64,000 nt of DNA from Sarcocystis neurona (Eukaryota; Apicomplexa; Conoidasida; Eucoccidiorida; Sarcocystidae): positions 558,001 to 622,000 of the forward strand of contig KL647308.1 in the NCBI GenBank assembly GCA_000727475.1, in the 5' to 3' direction. Under the pieces are notes generated by a model that ran no database searches, was not told the origin of the DNA, and was given only the letters and a program-made list of their open reading frames with translations. The stretch's first letter is position 1. Every line of letters starts with the position of its first letter. Below, in pieces: positions 1 to 11,933 of this stretch. The position numbers and the translations under genes were made by a program.

Positions 1-59
1 TTTTAACAACAGCTGAAGAGACGTCTCCCGCGACAGCGGCGACATCAGCGGCAACAGCA

Positions 60-3000
60 ATGGTGCAGAAAAAATACCTACCACCCTCTCTAGACACCAA
101 CGTGTCTCTGAACTCGGCCAGTGTTCAATCCGACGGGGCAAGAGTGGCTGTGCCCCGTGAAAGCCAGCCTCGTTTTGCGGGGGGAAAGCAGCGCTGTATT
201 CCAGGTGCACTCGTTTGTTTCGCCAGTGGCGAGGCAACAGAGCAAAACGAAGTGTCGACGAAGCTTCCTAAGCAAAATGACGTTGTGGCGGATGTTGGTG
301 ATACCGCTTGCAAATGTGCGACGCCGCAGCAGCACCAGCAGCCGTCCACCATCGTCGTGTCAGAAGGCGATCCGCGGGGCCTCACCACAGAGGGCGAGAA
401 CAGCCTAAACTGTGGTCGAGAAGGAACACTCTGCCGAGTCAAAACGACACCCGTAGAAGCGGCTCTTGCGGCGAAGTCAGCGGTCTGCGGTTCGAATAAA
501 CGGCACCAAGACCAGTTGGAAGTACACCCAGAATACCGTGCACAGATTCAACGGCGGTCGAACAGCCTGATACCACACCTGCTACAACGCAAACAACGGC
601 AAGACCAGCAGGAACAGAATCATCAGGCATCAGAGCAGCGGCAACAGCAGCAGTTGCAACCCTGGGCCATGCAGCGCGACCCGCTGCGGATCGCATCCGT
701 AGGGCCACCTTTCGGTAACGCACGTTCAAGGACCAGAATTCTGCAAAATAGAGAGTCTGCGGAAGGGCAAGAGATAGAGGATAAAGGGATACATACGCGT
801 ACCCAAACATCAGATCTGCATGACGTACAGCGCGAGAAACTCTCTCCCTCCATCGCGTTTGCAGAAGCTTCTGTCCCTTTTGTCGAGCCGTCTGGAGTAG
901 ACACTTTGAGAAAGGACAGCAGCTTGCGTACCCCTGGCATATCTACCAGTGCGGGAGATGAGGTCACTGACAATGCGTCGCAGACACCTTCTGAGAATGG
1001 AAACTCATCTGCATCACATTCCACTTCTCAAGATGCTGCTGCTGGCGCACTAGGTGCTGCGCTTCGGCCTGCAGGTTCAGCTTGTACGTCTGACTGCGTT
1101 TCTATGGATGTCAATGTAATCAGTACATCCTCCAGTAGAGTGTACACATCTTCGGACAGAACAGAGACCTCCCTTGTTTCTGCCGCGCAAAACGACCTTG
1201 CTTCACGAGTCTTTGAGATAAAGTCACTGCAACAGCACAAGCGTGACCAACAAGCGGCGCAAGCGCTTTCGAGCGGTGACTCCATCTGCAGCAACCTCAC
1301 CCCTGATGCGGCTGTTAGCATCGCTGAGGTCGATACCAGAACTAATCGAAGTACAGGGGGAAGCAAAAGAGATGGGCTGGGCAGAAGGCGACGTGACGGA
1401 GCCCGACGATGCAGCCAAGAGGGCAGCATCAGCAAAACCAGCAGCTGCCGCCACACTTCAAGTGGCAGCAGCAGAAAGTCCTGCCTGTTGCGTGTTCACG
1501 AGGTTTCAGGCCTCCCAGAGAGGCAAGTGGACAGAAGAGGAGAAATTCGTGAGGACGAGAGTGGGACTTCTGTGTCTACGCAGAGCAGAAACACCGTCAA
1601 ACGCAGTGGCTCAGTCTGTGACTCAGCGCAAGCAGGAAGCCGAAACATTCGCAGCAGTGATGCCTCCAAGGCTACAGCAGAAAACTTTGAACGGTGTGGA
1701 AGCGTGGGTGATGGGAAGGAGACTCAGATAAGAGCAAGAGAGAGCAAGGGCAGCGGCCAACGCCGATTACGTGGGCGTCTGGAGAGAAGGCTGGAAAGGA
1801 GCCGCATGCGGAGCATCAGCAGCACGGACGTAAGCAGGTGTACAGGTCGCTGTACCACAACCAGTAATGAATTTTTAGGTTTGTCAGAGGAGTGTACTTC
1901 TGACGTAGATAACGAAGGAAAGGAGGATGTGATACCGCTACCTTCTTTCCTCTGGCGCTCCCCCCGATGTCTACACAAAAACGCTGCAGGTAGCCACAGT
2001 TTACATATCGAGCCGACGTGCACAATAGCAGACGTGGATATCTTCCATCGTCCCGCCTGCCGCCGCACCACTTTACAGTGCGGGCGCCCGTCACAGAATA
2101 AAGAAGAGATACGTAGATCAGCAAGTACAACAGGCAACTGCGGGAATGACCACGTCGTACATAGAGATCTACCGGGCGGCGGCAACTCCCCAAATGCAGC
2201 AGACATGCACCTGGAAGATTTTGAGTTAGCAGATCCTCGCTTTGGAGGAGAAGCAAGCCTGCTCGGACGCGGCACTTACGGAGTCGTTCGCCTGATGCGA
2301 CACAAACCCACAGGACGCCTTTACGCAGTAAAATCAATCGAGAAGAGCAGTGTGGTAGAGGCGGGTATGGTGAGCCAAGTAGAATTTGAGCTCCTGACGC
2401 AGAAAGATGTGCTGCGACATAGAAATGTCCTGCGTTGCCACGCGTTCTTGGAGGACATAGATCGTGTACACATGATACTGGAGTACTGCAGCGGCGGAGA
2501 CCTGTACACTCGAATTCGCACACAGCCGCTCCGGAGAATTAGTGAGCAGGAGGCCTTCCTCTATTTTGCGCAGCTTGTCAACGGCCTTCACTACATGCAC
2601 ACGCGCTGCATCATGCATCGGGACCTGAAACTAGAGAATCTGCTGCTGGATAAAGACGGAGTGCTGAAAATTGCAGACCTTGGCTGGTGCACCACTATCC
2701 TAGGAAAACGGAGAAACTTCAACTTTTGCGGCACTCTGGACTATCTTGCACCCGAAATGATCAGGGGCGACGGACACGACTGGAGAGTCGACCTGTGGGG
2801 AGCTGGTACGACGCAGAGTTAGCGGAAAGAGACGTGCCGAAGGACGACACAGACAACAGCGCCAATGTGCTGCACTGATCCGTGTGCGCGAGCATATATA
2901 CATATATATATATATATATGTACATGTATACTCAGACACACACGTACGTGTACACTTCGCGCGTGAGTGCCAACTATACCCTATGATACGGATGATTGTC

Positions 3001-4911
3001 TTTTTTCATGCAGGCCAGCTACGTATCTGTGTGGACTACTCCTGTGCTTGTAGGCGTACTTATATTTCCCCCTGTTCGCGGATGCTCCGCTTTGATGTCC
3101 AATAGCTGTTGGGTAGAGACTGCTTCTGTGAGTGCCTGTTCCTCATTCGTGCTTGCTTAGAAGGATTTCCTGTGCTCGCCTTGTGGCTTACATTACACTA
3201 TACAAGCTGTACGCACGTACGTGTGAAAATGCCGCCCACAATATGGGTGGACATGAAGATGCACGTGTTCGTCTCTGTACGTGCACCTGAATATGGACTG
3301 CTTCGTTTTTCCGGCAGGCATTCTGCTGTATGAGATGCTGGACGGCAAACCTCCTTTTCAGTCGACACGACATCTGGAGCTGGTGCAACAGATTCTCAAG
3401 GCAAAAATCAGTCTGCCTCCGGTAAAGCATCTTTCAAAACCACACACACCAGCTTTGAACATCTGCTGACCCTCCAACAGTAATAGCTGTGTGTCCTCGT
3501 CAGCGTGCTATACGTCCGCGTACACTTACGAAACACCAGTAGGTCGTGCACTGTTGCAGTGCGAGACGTACCTTCTAAAAATATATTGACTACACCGGTA
3601 GCGCTATGACACAATCTAAACCAGCACTATTCAGACACTTTTGAGGACATGCATCTGAGTCGTACTTTTGTTTTTTCCTGTGCAGCATATTGCACCGGAC
3701 GCGGGCAATTTGATTGAGCAACTTTTGCAGTACGATCCGGAAGATCGTATTCCCCTTCACGGTAAGTGACAAATGCGTGCATGAAGACTTTATGTTCCAC
3801 CCATATTGCATGTGAAGCGGATATATGTATGTGTGTACACATATCCAAAATAGAGGTGTAGGTGCCTATATAGGTCCTCATGCGTATGGAGGTCGTTTCG
3901 TGCGGAGAGGGAATTCAACTTTTTTGACAATGCATTTAGGCTCCGATCTTCCGTTGCACTGCAGGAATTATCGTGCACGATGTGCCTACTTTTGTTTTCA
4001 TTTGCCCCACAGAAGGCTACGACTTGCCTTCACTCATGCATCTTTCCGTACGCAGCGCAAAGAAATTCACGGGTATCTGTACACGTATTTGTGTGTACTA
4101 CAGGAAGCTTGTGTAAAAACAGGTGTGAGATACATCTCTGAAAAGTTGCTTCTGCCCCCTGCATAAGCTCGAAGAGATGTCACACGTTCGTGGCGAAAAA
4201 AATTTACTTCATTGCCGCGTACACTTCAACGGAGACGAGTGTACGCACACGCTTAAGTGTAGAATCTGTGCAAAATGAAATGTATGTTTACGCGTAGCTG
4301 TGCGTATATCTGTAGCCATCTAAGTAACAATTTTCGCGTGCTTTTTGGGCTCTCCGTATGGTATTCTCCGTGCAGCAATATGTCAACACCCATGGGTAAA
4401 GCGCATGTGGGGCCAACTGAAGAGGCATTATTACAATGTATACCCAAACGCCGCTCCTGTTGCTTTCGACTTTTGCTCGCCTGATTCGACTGCTCGGAAG
4501 CATGTTGAAGACGCTCTCTCTGCCGCAAGCGGCAATAGAAAAACGCTGCTAGACCTGCGCGAAATATACCCCCTAGAGGCGACGGGGGTGCCCGCACGAA
4601 CGGGTGACGGCTGCACAGAGAAGAAGGCAGCCAAGGCTCCTACTCAGTCGACCGACACTGTACGGCATGTTCCCGCACTGCCTTGCTTTCCCAGCCCGGC
4701 CGCTGCTCATGGTACTTCACACGGCCTGACAGCCGCGCCTTCTACAGCTGCTGCGGGAGTGGATACTAACAGCTTCAGTTCGTATTTGGCAACCACCGCA
4801 GGGGGTGCAGCAGCTGCGCAATATCCATGCAAGGCGACGGCAGGCGCAGAGTTCGCCGATGCTAACCGTGGAAGTTTTGTGCTAACTGCACAACCCGCTG
4901 TGGTGAGATAG
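60..4911 (+). CDS. Aurora-type serine/threonine protein kinase, 4 exons
   Basis: Exons placed at 60-2805, 3318-3421, 3686-3761 and 4376-4911 (GT-AG, phases 1, 0, 1), giving about 1153 residues. Residues 1 to about 715 are Ser/Arg/Gln-rich and look disordered. The kinase domain follows: glycine loop LGRGTYG near residue 734, YAVKSI with the ATP-binding lysine, catalytic HRDLKLEN at about 853, a DLG metal-binding motif (not DFG) at 873, then FCGTLDYLAPEMI. Exon 2 gives ILLYEMLDGKPPFQS, exon 3 the DPEDRI segment, and exon 4 CQHPWVKRMW, which closes the fold; a 150-residue Ala-rich tail follows. GTLDYLxPEMI and the HPWV end point to the Aurora family, which controls mitosis and division. The frame is open upstream to base 3, so the ATG at 60 is only the first in view and coding may begin outside the window. 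The typical Aurora activation-loop threonines are absent. Introns were placed by domain continuity; the kinase call is firm, the exact subfamily less so. Confidence 0.9.
2894..2920. repeat. (TA)n microsatellite in kinase intron 1
   Basis: An almost pure AT dinucleotide run, 2902-2919, preceded by a shorter ATATATA block. It lies inside the first intron of the kinase gene. Confidence 0.9.
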
Positions 4912-5661
4912 CAAGACTTGCGTACCCCTGTTGGCAGCACGGCTGTGGTTAAGTAGCCCAGCTGGATGCGCAAGAGGTTTCAGCGAAACAGCGTCACGTG
5001 CGCGTAGTCTCGCTTCCATGTACTCTGCGCCTTGAATTTCTGAGTAAAATTTGACTCACACTTTTATGTTCCCCCCTACGTCTGTGTAGCAAACACAAAT
5101 TAAGTAGCATAAGAGCGGTTTCCTGCACTAACGAACACCGGCTGTAATAAAATAAACTGGCGTGTTGGTCTGTGCTTTTTTGAAAGCATTCTCTTTCGAT
5201 GCCCCGTCCCAGAGAGGAAGGACAATTTCTTGTACACGTCCATCTTTCCTACACTTCCAAACATTATACCGCCTCGTTAACACCATTGGGTTATCAAAAG
5301 TCCTGCTGCTATACACCAGTGTCACCTGTTTCTGCCAGCCGTCTGCACTCCACGTGTCATATTAGAAGAAATCTCGCAGCGCCCTCTCTCTGACTCCTGC
5401 GTTGTTTGTCAACAATATTGAGCTCGGCCGCAGCAATGTAGGACGCCCGCGAGTGTGCATGCGGATATAAAATTACTCCTCCCGTGTGGTTGCATGCGCA
5501 CATATATATATATATATATATGCGTTTGCCTGTCGTTCAGTTCGCATTAGCGTATCGACCTGAGCACAGTGTGTTATCCTAGAGTGTCTGCGTAAGTTTG
5601 CTGTATTGCCCATTAGCGGTAGTTGTTCGTGCTGATTCTGTTTAACCTCGCGCGAGCCCAG
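4912..5661. other. Intergenic gap, no gene seen
   Basis: No open frame here has coding character. The stretch must hold the kinase 3' end and the promoter or a first exon of the next gene. A (TA)10 run lies at 5502-5521. No TATA box or terminator can be defended by eye. Confidence 0.5.
5502..5521. repeat. (TA)10 microsatellite
   Basis: Uninterrupted TA dinucleotides about 140 bases before the likely splice acceptor of the large Gln-rich gene. Confidence 0.9.
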
Positions 5662-8600
5662 GCATCAACGGAGGAGATACGACAGACGCTAAACAACGAG
5701 GTTCACGGAGTGTGCGATAGCGCCTGCAAAAATAGCTCACAGAATACGTCCATCCTGCAGAGGGAGACCCAGGGCCGGGTTCCTGCCCAGATTTCTACAT
5801 GTCATCAGAGAGAGAGTAATCACGATCTCCTGCCCCGAAAGCCGCTAGATTCTGATGCTGTGGTTGCTGAAGAGGTGGACGAATATGTCAGCTGGTCAAG
5901 CAAAACAAACAAAAGAGCGAACGGTGGCAATTCCAACGCAGCCGAACATCTGGTGGATCAGCAACAACAAGAGAGGGTGCTGCATCGATTTGCAGAGGGA
6001 GGCGCAGCAGAAACACATAATGCAGGCGACAGGCAGAAGGAGTTTCGAGCTTCTACAAGTAGCGTTGCTGCAGGTGAGAAGGAGAGTCGCACAGGGAAGG
6101 CCGTGGGCCCCAGTGCTATAGCTTCTGCAGCACCAGCAGGTGGAGCAACAGCAGCGCCTCCCACAGCAGTGTCAGCAATGGGACGCTCGAGCAGACCAAG
6201 GGCAGCATCGCTACAACCAACCTCGTCAACCGCAAGAGCAGTGACGCCACCGGGCGCGCTGCCAAGATTAAGGGCAGGAAGACCGCCGACCACCGGCACA
6301 GCGGCACCGCCACGAAGGAGGAGCACGGCCACGGCAGCGACCATAGAAGAGGCAGTAGACGCAGCAACACCAGAAGCTTTTACGTCAAGGGCAGCTGACA
6401 CATCGCCCACAAGCATAGCAGTAACGGTGGAGCGCAACGGCAGCTCTGAAAACTCTGTAGCATATACGCAGGTTAACGCCGAACGCTCTGGGGCTTCAAG
6501 ATATTCAAGAGTATTCCAGCCACTAAGCAAAATTGATTCGGGCCTTGGCAATCAGAAACAGATACTGCTGTCCCCCCCGATGAAGCGTTCGGCACTGAGA
6601 GCGCATGAGCCCTGGGAGGTAACCGTGTCAAGCATAGGGGAGGCGGAACAAACTGAGGTGCACGAAAGGGAAGATCTCTGGGTTTTTGCTGAGGAAAATG
6701 GGCAACAAAGTTCTTCTACGCATCCAGAAGAAGATGTGCAGCAGCCAATTCGATACGGAGGACCGCAGGAACCAAACACGTCGAAATTCCCGCAGCAGCA
6801 TCTGAAACACGTGCAAAGACCACTGCAGCAGCGGCAGCCACTGCGGCACCGCCACCAACAACTCCTGCCTGGGCAACAGTCGCTAGAGCAGAACCACCTA
6901 TTAGAGCAGGACGGTGGAAGGCAGGGCCAGAAACTACAACAGCCCCTTGCTCAAAACGAGGAGAGGCTGTGTCAACCCTGGCAATTGAAACAGCAGAGTC
7001 AACTCCAGAACCAGTGGAAGGTGGAAGAGCAGCCACTGCTGCAACGAGTGTATGCAAGTGAACACGACTCAGCCGCATTTCACCAGTCGCAGCCCTCTCC
7101 TGCCTTGCAGCCGCAGCAGCACCTGTCAAGGACCCCAGGTTGTAGCCCCGCAAGTTTTCCTCTTGCAGGCGCAGCTCCTGGAGCGTTTCAGGAGTCGCTG
7201 CAGCTATACCGTCATCAGATTCAGCATCTGCAGCACCAGGAGCGAGCACAGCAGACACAGGCGTCTCCAGGGCAGCAGACGCTCAGTGCGGTACACAACC
7301 GTCAGCTCCAGCCCCACCCAACTGAAAATTCTGTACCACAGAACGGAACAGTCTCACCGCGGCTGCCGCTTCCTTTCGCAGCCTGGTATTTCCATGCACA
7401 AGAACCGCACACAAGAGAGCACCAGCAGCTTTCGCTTGAACAAAAGCACCTGGGAAGGGCGCAGCAGGCATTCCTTTCCTTCCCACAGGCTGTTAGTCCG
7501 CATCGTCAAGTCCTAGGCCAGCAGCTACACATACTTCAACAGCAACAGCAGACGTCTAACCGTTTACAGCATGTCCAGCAGCAGCAGCAGCCAATTCATA
7601 AGCAGCCGCGCAGCCAGCACCTGCAGCCAAGTCAAAAGCAGCTCGAATATCTGCAGCACCATCAGCCGATGCCCTCGATGACTCCTCCAGCATCTTCTGC
7701 GTTGCAGGGACGTGTAGATCCCGCAGGTTTCGTGCGCCTCCGTAACTGCCAGCCGCTGTCACACCAGCATAACATACCGTGGCATGCCCAAGCGTCTGCG
7801 TATACGCATGCTGAATTGGTTCACCCCGAAGACCGCACCATTCCCCTCTACTACACGACTGGCGCTGAGGAGCAAGCACAACGGGACGAAGGCGCAGCCT
7901 CCTCACCTGCGTGCACAGTTGACGGCAGTGTTGCCTCTCCAGTCACACGCGAAAGAACGCAGTCGGGCTCGGTCGGCAATGCTATAGGCACTGCTTCGAC
8001 GGATGTTGCAGCTGCCGAAGTCGTGCACCCAGTTCATACAGTTGTTGCACCCAGTAAGGAAGACGCTAAGCTATCCTGTGACAATTTGGGAACCTGTTCT
8101 GCGGAGATGTCTAGTCGCGACGCGCAAGTGCACAACACATGTGCACCTTGCGATGTCGTTGTGCATGGTGCGGGTGACTGTACTCTTGGGCGTCATGCTG
8201 AATCCGCCACAACGTGTCCCGCTGCTACTTCAGCAGATAAAGCCACCGTAACTAAACACCAGAGAATTTGTCCAGAGCGGGCGTGTACGCCGCATAACGC
8301 CTTGCACGCATATACACCACGCTGGGGCCGCAGTCGACAAGCAGCAGCTGACCACTCTGTAACTGTGGCGCCGCCTTCTTTGCTCTCACCGGTAGCTTCT
8401 GCCGCCCGTCTACGTCCGTTGCTTGCTGTATCGGCTCCGCCTCGTTCGTGCGCCGCTGCAACAGTTGCTCGCAGGCAACCACGTGGGCTGCCCTCTCCGG
8501 GGAATTCAGAGCAGCCTCGGCATAGGCAACAGGTGCAGCAGATGAGGGCGCAGGTACGATCAAGGACACCAGCGTGCTCTCTGCAGCAGCAACAACGGGG

Positions 8601-11600
8601 GCCGCACCAGCGAGGAGCGGGGGCACTAGGGGCTGCTCCTCTCTCGCGTCAAGAGGCGCAGCACAGTAAAAAAGAAGACTGCTCACGAGCGGGGACCATC
8701 GAAGCAGACGATGTAACCGGGACACAGCGACTATCGTGCTTCTCGTTTGGCCCCAGACGGGAAATGAATCGACGCCATCAGGGAGAAAACATCAGCAAGA
8801 GCGACTTGGCGCTGTTTTCCGATCGTCTTTCCGTCGGATCCGTTCACGATGTAGGGCTTCTTAGCCAGAGACTTAATCTTCCTGATACAGATAGAGGTGG
8901 CCCATCTCCCTTAATTCCTTCTGCCAAAGCATGTCTAGTCTTGAACAAACTCTTCGAGAATTCTACCCCACCACGCCCGGCAAAAACTTCAGGTGCCAAA
9001 CTCCTAGCACGGGCGCCTGCACCACGTACACGAGCGGCAAGGCCCGCAGTAGCAGCAAGGGCATCAGCTGCTACACCTGCAGCAGGATCACGAGCGCCAG
9101 ATGCGACTGCGGCAGTTCCAGTAATAGGATCAACAACCGAAGTGCCAACAAAGGCATCTGCCCCTTCGCCGAAGTCTGCATGTCGGCTCAGACAAATCGG
9201 CAGTCGTGCTCGATATCACGCCCATTCCCCGCCGCCACGCGGAACCGCAACCGCAGCAGTAGCAGCGGCTGCTGCCGCGTGGCGCGCACGAGCGGCCGAG
9301 AGGGAGTCGACGGAGAGGAAAGCACCAGCAGAAGCATCATTCAGGGTAGGCAAGATGGTGGTCAGCTGCACATCACAGGCAGTATATAATCCTGAAAACG
9401 CAGAACCAGGAGGTGAAGACGGCAGCTCCAAGGAAACAGGGATTATGCAGAGTCAAGGACGCTTCGACGGCCTCGCTAAAAGCCGTCTAGCGGCACAAGG
9501 GTTTGAGATTTCACGTAAGACACAGAGAGGGTTTAATGTCTCTGCAGAAAATGGCACTTCTACGTTTCCGCCACGAAACCCTCAGACGCACACGGCAGCT
9601 GGAAGGCAAAAATACGGTGCAGGAGAGCGAGCCTCAGCAAAGGGAACACATCCAGAAGGTGAGGGCAGGGTAACTCTCCGCGCTCCGGCAACATCTACGG
9701 TGTCTGCAACGCCAACAGAAGGATGCACTAAAACGAATATGGACGTACATGCGATCCGGAGCAATGGCCACACAAGTAGCAGAAATAGTGCTGACGGCAC
9801 CAGCAGCTGCATCACCAGCTGCAACAACCATCGACCAGCAACAAAAGAAGCAGCTGTGACTGCGGAGAAGACTACCGACGGAAGCAGTGCCAGCCCTTCA
9901 GTTCGTTTGCACGCATCGATGCCATCAAGTAGGGAAACGGACTCGCAGCAGCAAAGCGGGCTACCTGCTGTAGCGGCCCCTGGTACTACCTGCTCGCAGG
10001 GTGCAGAGAGCTGTCTAGAGCAGCTGACCTGCACAAGCACGTCTAACAACGGGCGCCAGCCTTGTAATCCCGATGTTGAAGAAACGTACAAACTCGGCAT
10101 TGAGAGCGGATTCGATGCCTTGTCCCTCTACGGCAAGCAGAGCGTAGCAGCGGTTCTCAGCCACGGGGACTCTGCGCAAGGTAAAGTACGGTCGCAACAA
10201 TGCATTTTGTGCTGCGCAGCGTGAGATGTATATTGCGCTTTTGATTGGCCGTGTACGCGGCAGGATCCCTACAAAGTGACCGTGTGCACTTTGTCGACCC
10301 GTGTTGCTTGAAGCACATCGAGCACACTGGAGGCCGAAGCACAACATTAAGGCCGGTGGCCCACTACCGGGGGCATTCTAAACCAGCGGTTTCGTGTGTA
10401 GTTTTTACTTTAGAACCCCTACTTTGTGTCTACGTGTATCTCGGTATATCGCTTGGCAGCTGCTTGTGTGCCACGCGATACCACCTTTTGCTACGTGGTG
10501 TTTTCGCGATTACTTGTAGCTTTCGAATCCTTGAGGCTTACGTAGCGACTGATTGCCTTCGTTCTGCAGTTCTTAGAACATTTCACGTCCCATCCTCTAT
10601 TCGTCTGTCGGCCCGACACACACTGCTATAGAGTGTACTTTGTTCGTCACAGTTTCGCGGTGCAGGCTGTGCCCACGCATGCAGTGTGACATATATAGTC
10701 CACAGCAAAAAACAGGCCTTTCTAATTGACACTCAGTGCTTCTTCTTTATCCTAGTTGCATCTCCCACAGCTACGCTTTCCTCACCGTCAGGTGTTCATT
10801 GCATGTCACACGCTATTCGTAACTTTTGTGCATTTGCGTTGGGGAAGGAGCAAGCATGTTACTGACGCTGCAGAAGCACTGATGCTCACGAGGTGCGTCA
10901 TCTGAAGCTGGCTGCGGGCACGTCGTTCATGCCTGTAGACACCTTATTGAGCCGTTGTACTTACTTACAACCTTCTGCGTCGACGACTAGCGTTTATGGT
11001 GAAGATTTGTTTGCAAGGAGTAAAGCGTTTCTTTTTTAGCATTTGTGTGTGTCCTTCGTGCGTGTAGGCGCGACCCCCTTTCAGCCCAGCATTCAACCTG
11101 CTAAATACTTTATGTCTAACTCGCATACTTCGCCGCTCAAACGCACTGATCCTTCTTCGGTGTTCTTGAACGGACAGACTTTGAACATTTCACGTTGCCT
11201 ACCGGGGTACCAGTTTGCGGCAGCTGCAGCAGTAGCGGCGGCAGCTGCAGCGCAGCGGGCACAGAGACCACTTGACAATAAGCCTGTGTGCCAGCGCTAC
11301 TGGTCGCCGCCCTGTCGCGACGCCGTTATGGCCCAGTGGAGGAGCTGCAGCAGCAGCGGCCAAAGACCGTTCTTTAGCAGACAGGCAGTGCCTAAATTAA
11401 TGGGTAGCTTTGCAACTAAACCCCAGGATCTCAAAATTGCAAGCGGTAGAACAGAGTATTACCGGCCGGCTGCAGTTCAACAAGTAGACAATCCGAGCAG
11501 CCTCGGCGGGGCTGGAGGAACTGCTTTGACTTCGTCTTGGGTTGCTAGAGAACGTCAGATGTATACTGCGAGGCAGCAGACTCCACCACCAGCAGCCAGT

Positions 11601-11933
11601 GCGACTGGTCGTGGGATGCGGCAGGCTACACCACTGTGGTCGGGGACATCAGGAGGTCAGCAGCACCCTTGTGAGACTTTGAAACCGCAATTGACTTTCT
11701 CGATAGACAGTATAAAGGGAGACATGTGCACATTTGGTGCAGCAGCAGAAAGGCGACTAGATCACCTACAATCTCCCAGTGGCTTCTGGGGATCGGCCGC
11801 AACTGCAGGAGTATCGGCAGCACCTTCAGCAGCCGCGTGTCACGCACGACTAGTTCCTGCTCACGCGCACTCTGGGAACGGTTTGCCCTTCTTTCCTATT
11901 CTGGCTAAGGCTGAAAGTTGTTTTTCGAAGTAG
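5662..11933 (+). CDS. Large Gln/Ala/Ser-rich protein of unknown function (5' end uncertain)
   Basis: The main exon is open from 5623 (after a TAG) to a donor after 10180, and is joined here to 11068-11933. Both sites fit phase 1: AAG|GTAAAG at the donor, and TGTAG before 11068. From 5662 this gives about 1794 residues. The frame has no ATG until 6178, so either translation starts there or, as I think likelier, an upstream exon splices to CCCAG|GC at 5662. The middle (about 6780-7700) is packed with Gln, His and Leu. The later part is Ala/Arg/Pro-rich. The last exon has a poly-Ala block near its start, then the repeat-free stretch YYRPAAVQQV and later Thr/Ser-rich sequence. I recognise no domain. 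No signal peptide or membrane span is evident. Gln-rich tracts of this sort are common in eimeriid nuclear and unknown proteins, so they carry no functional message. Coding status is likely from a frame of about 1500 codons; function is unknown. Confidence 0.6.
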
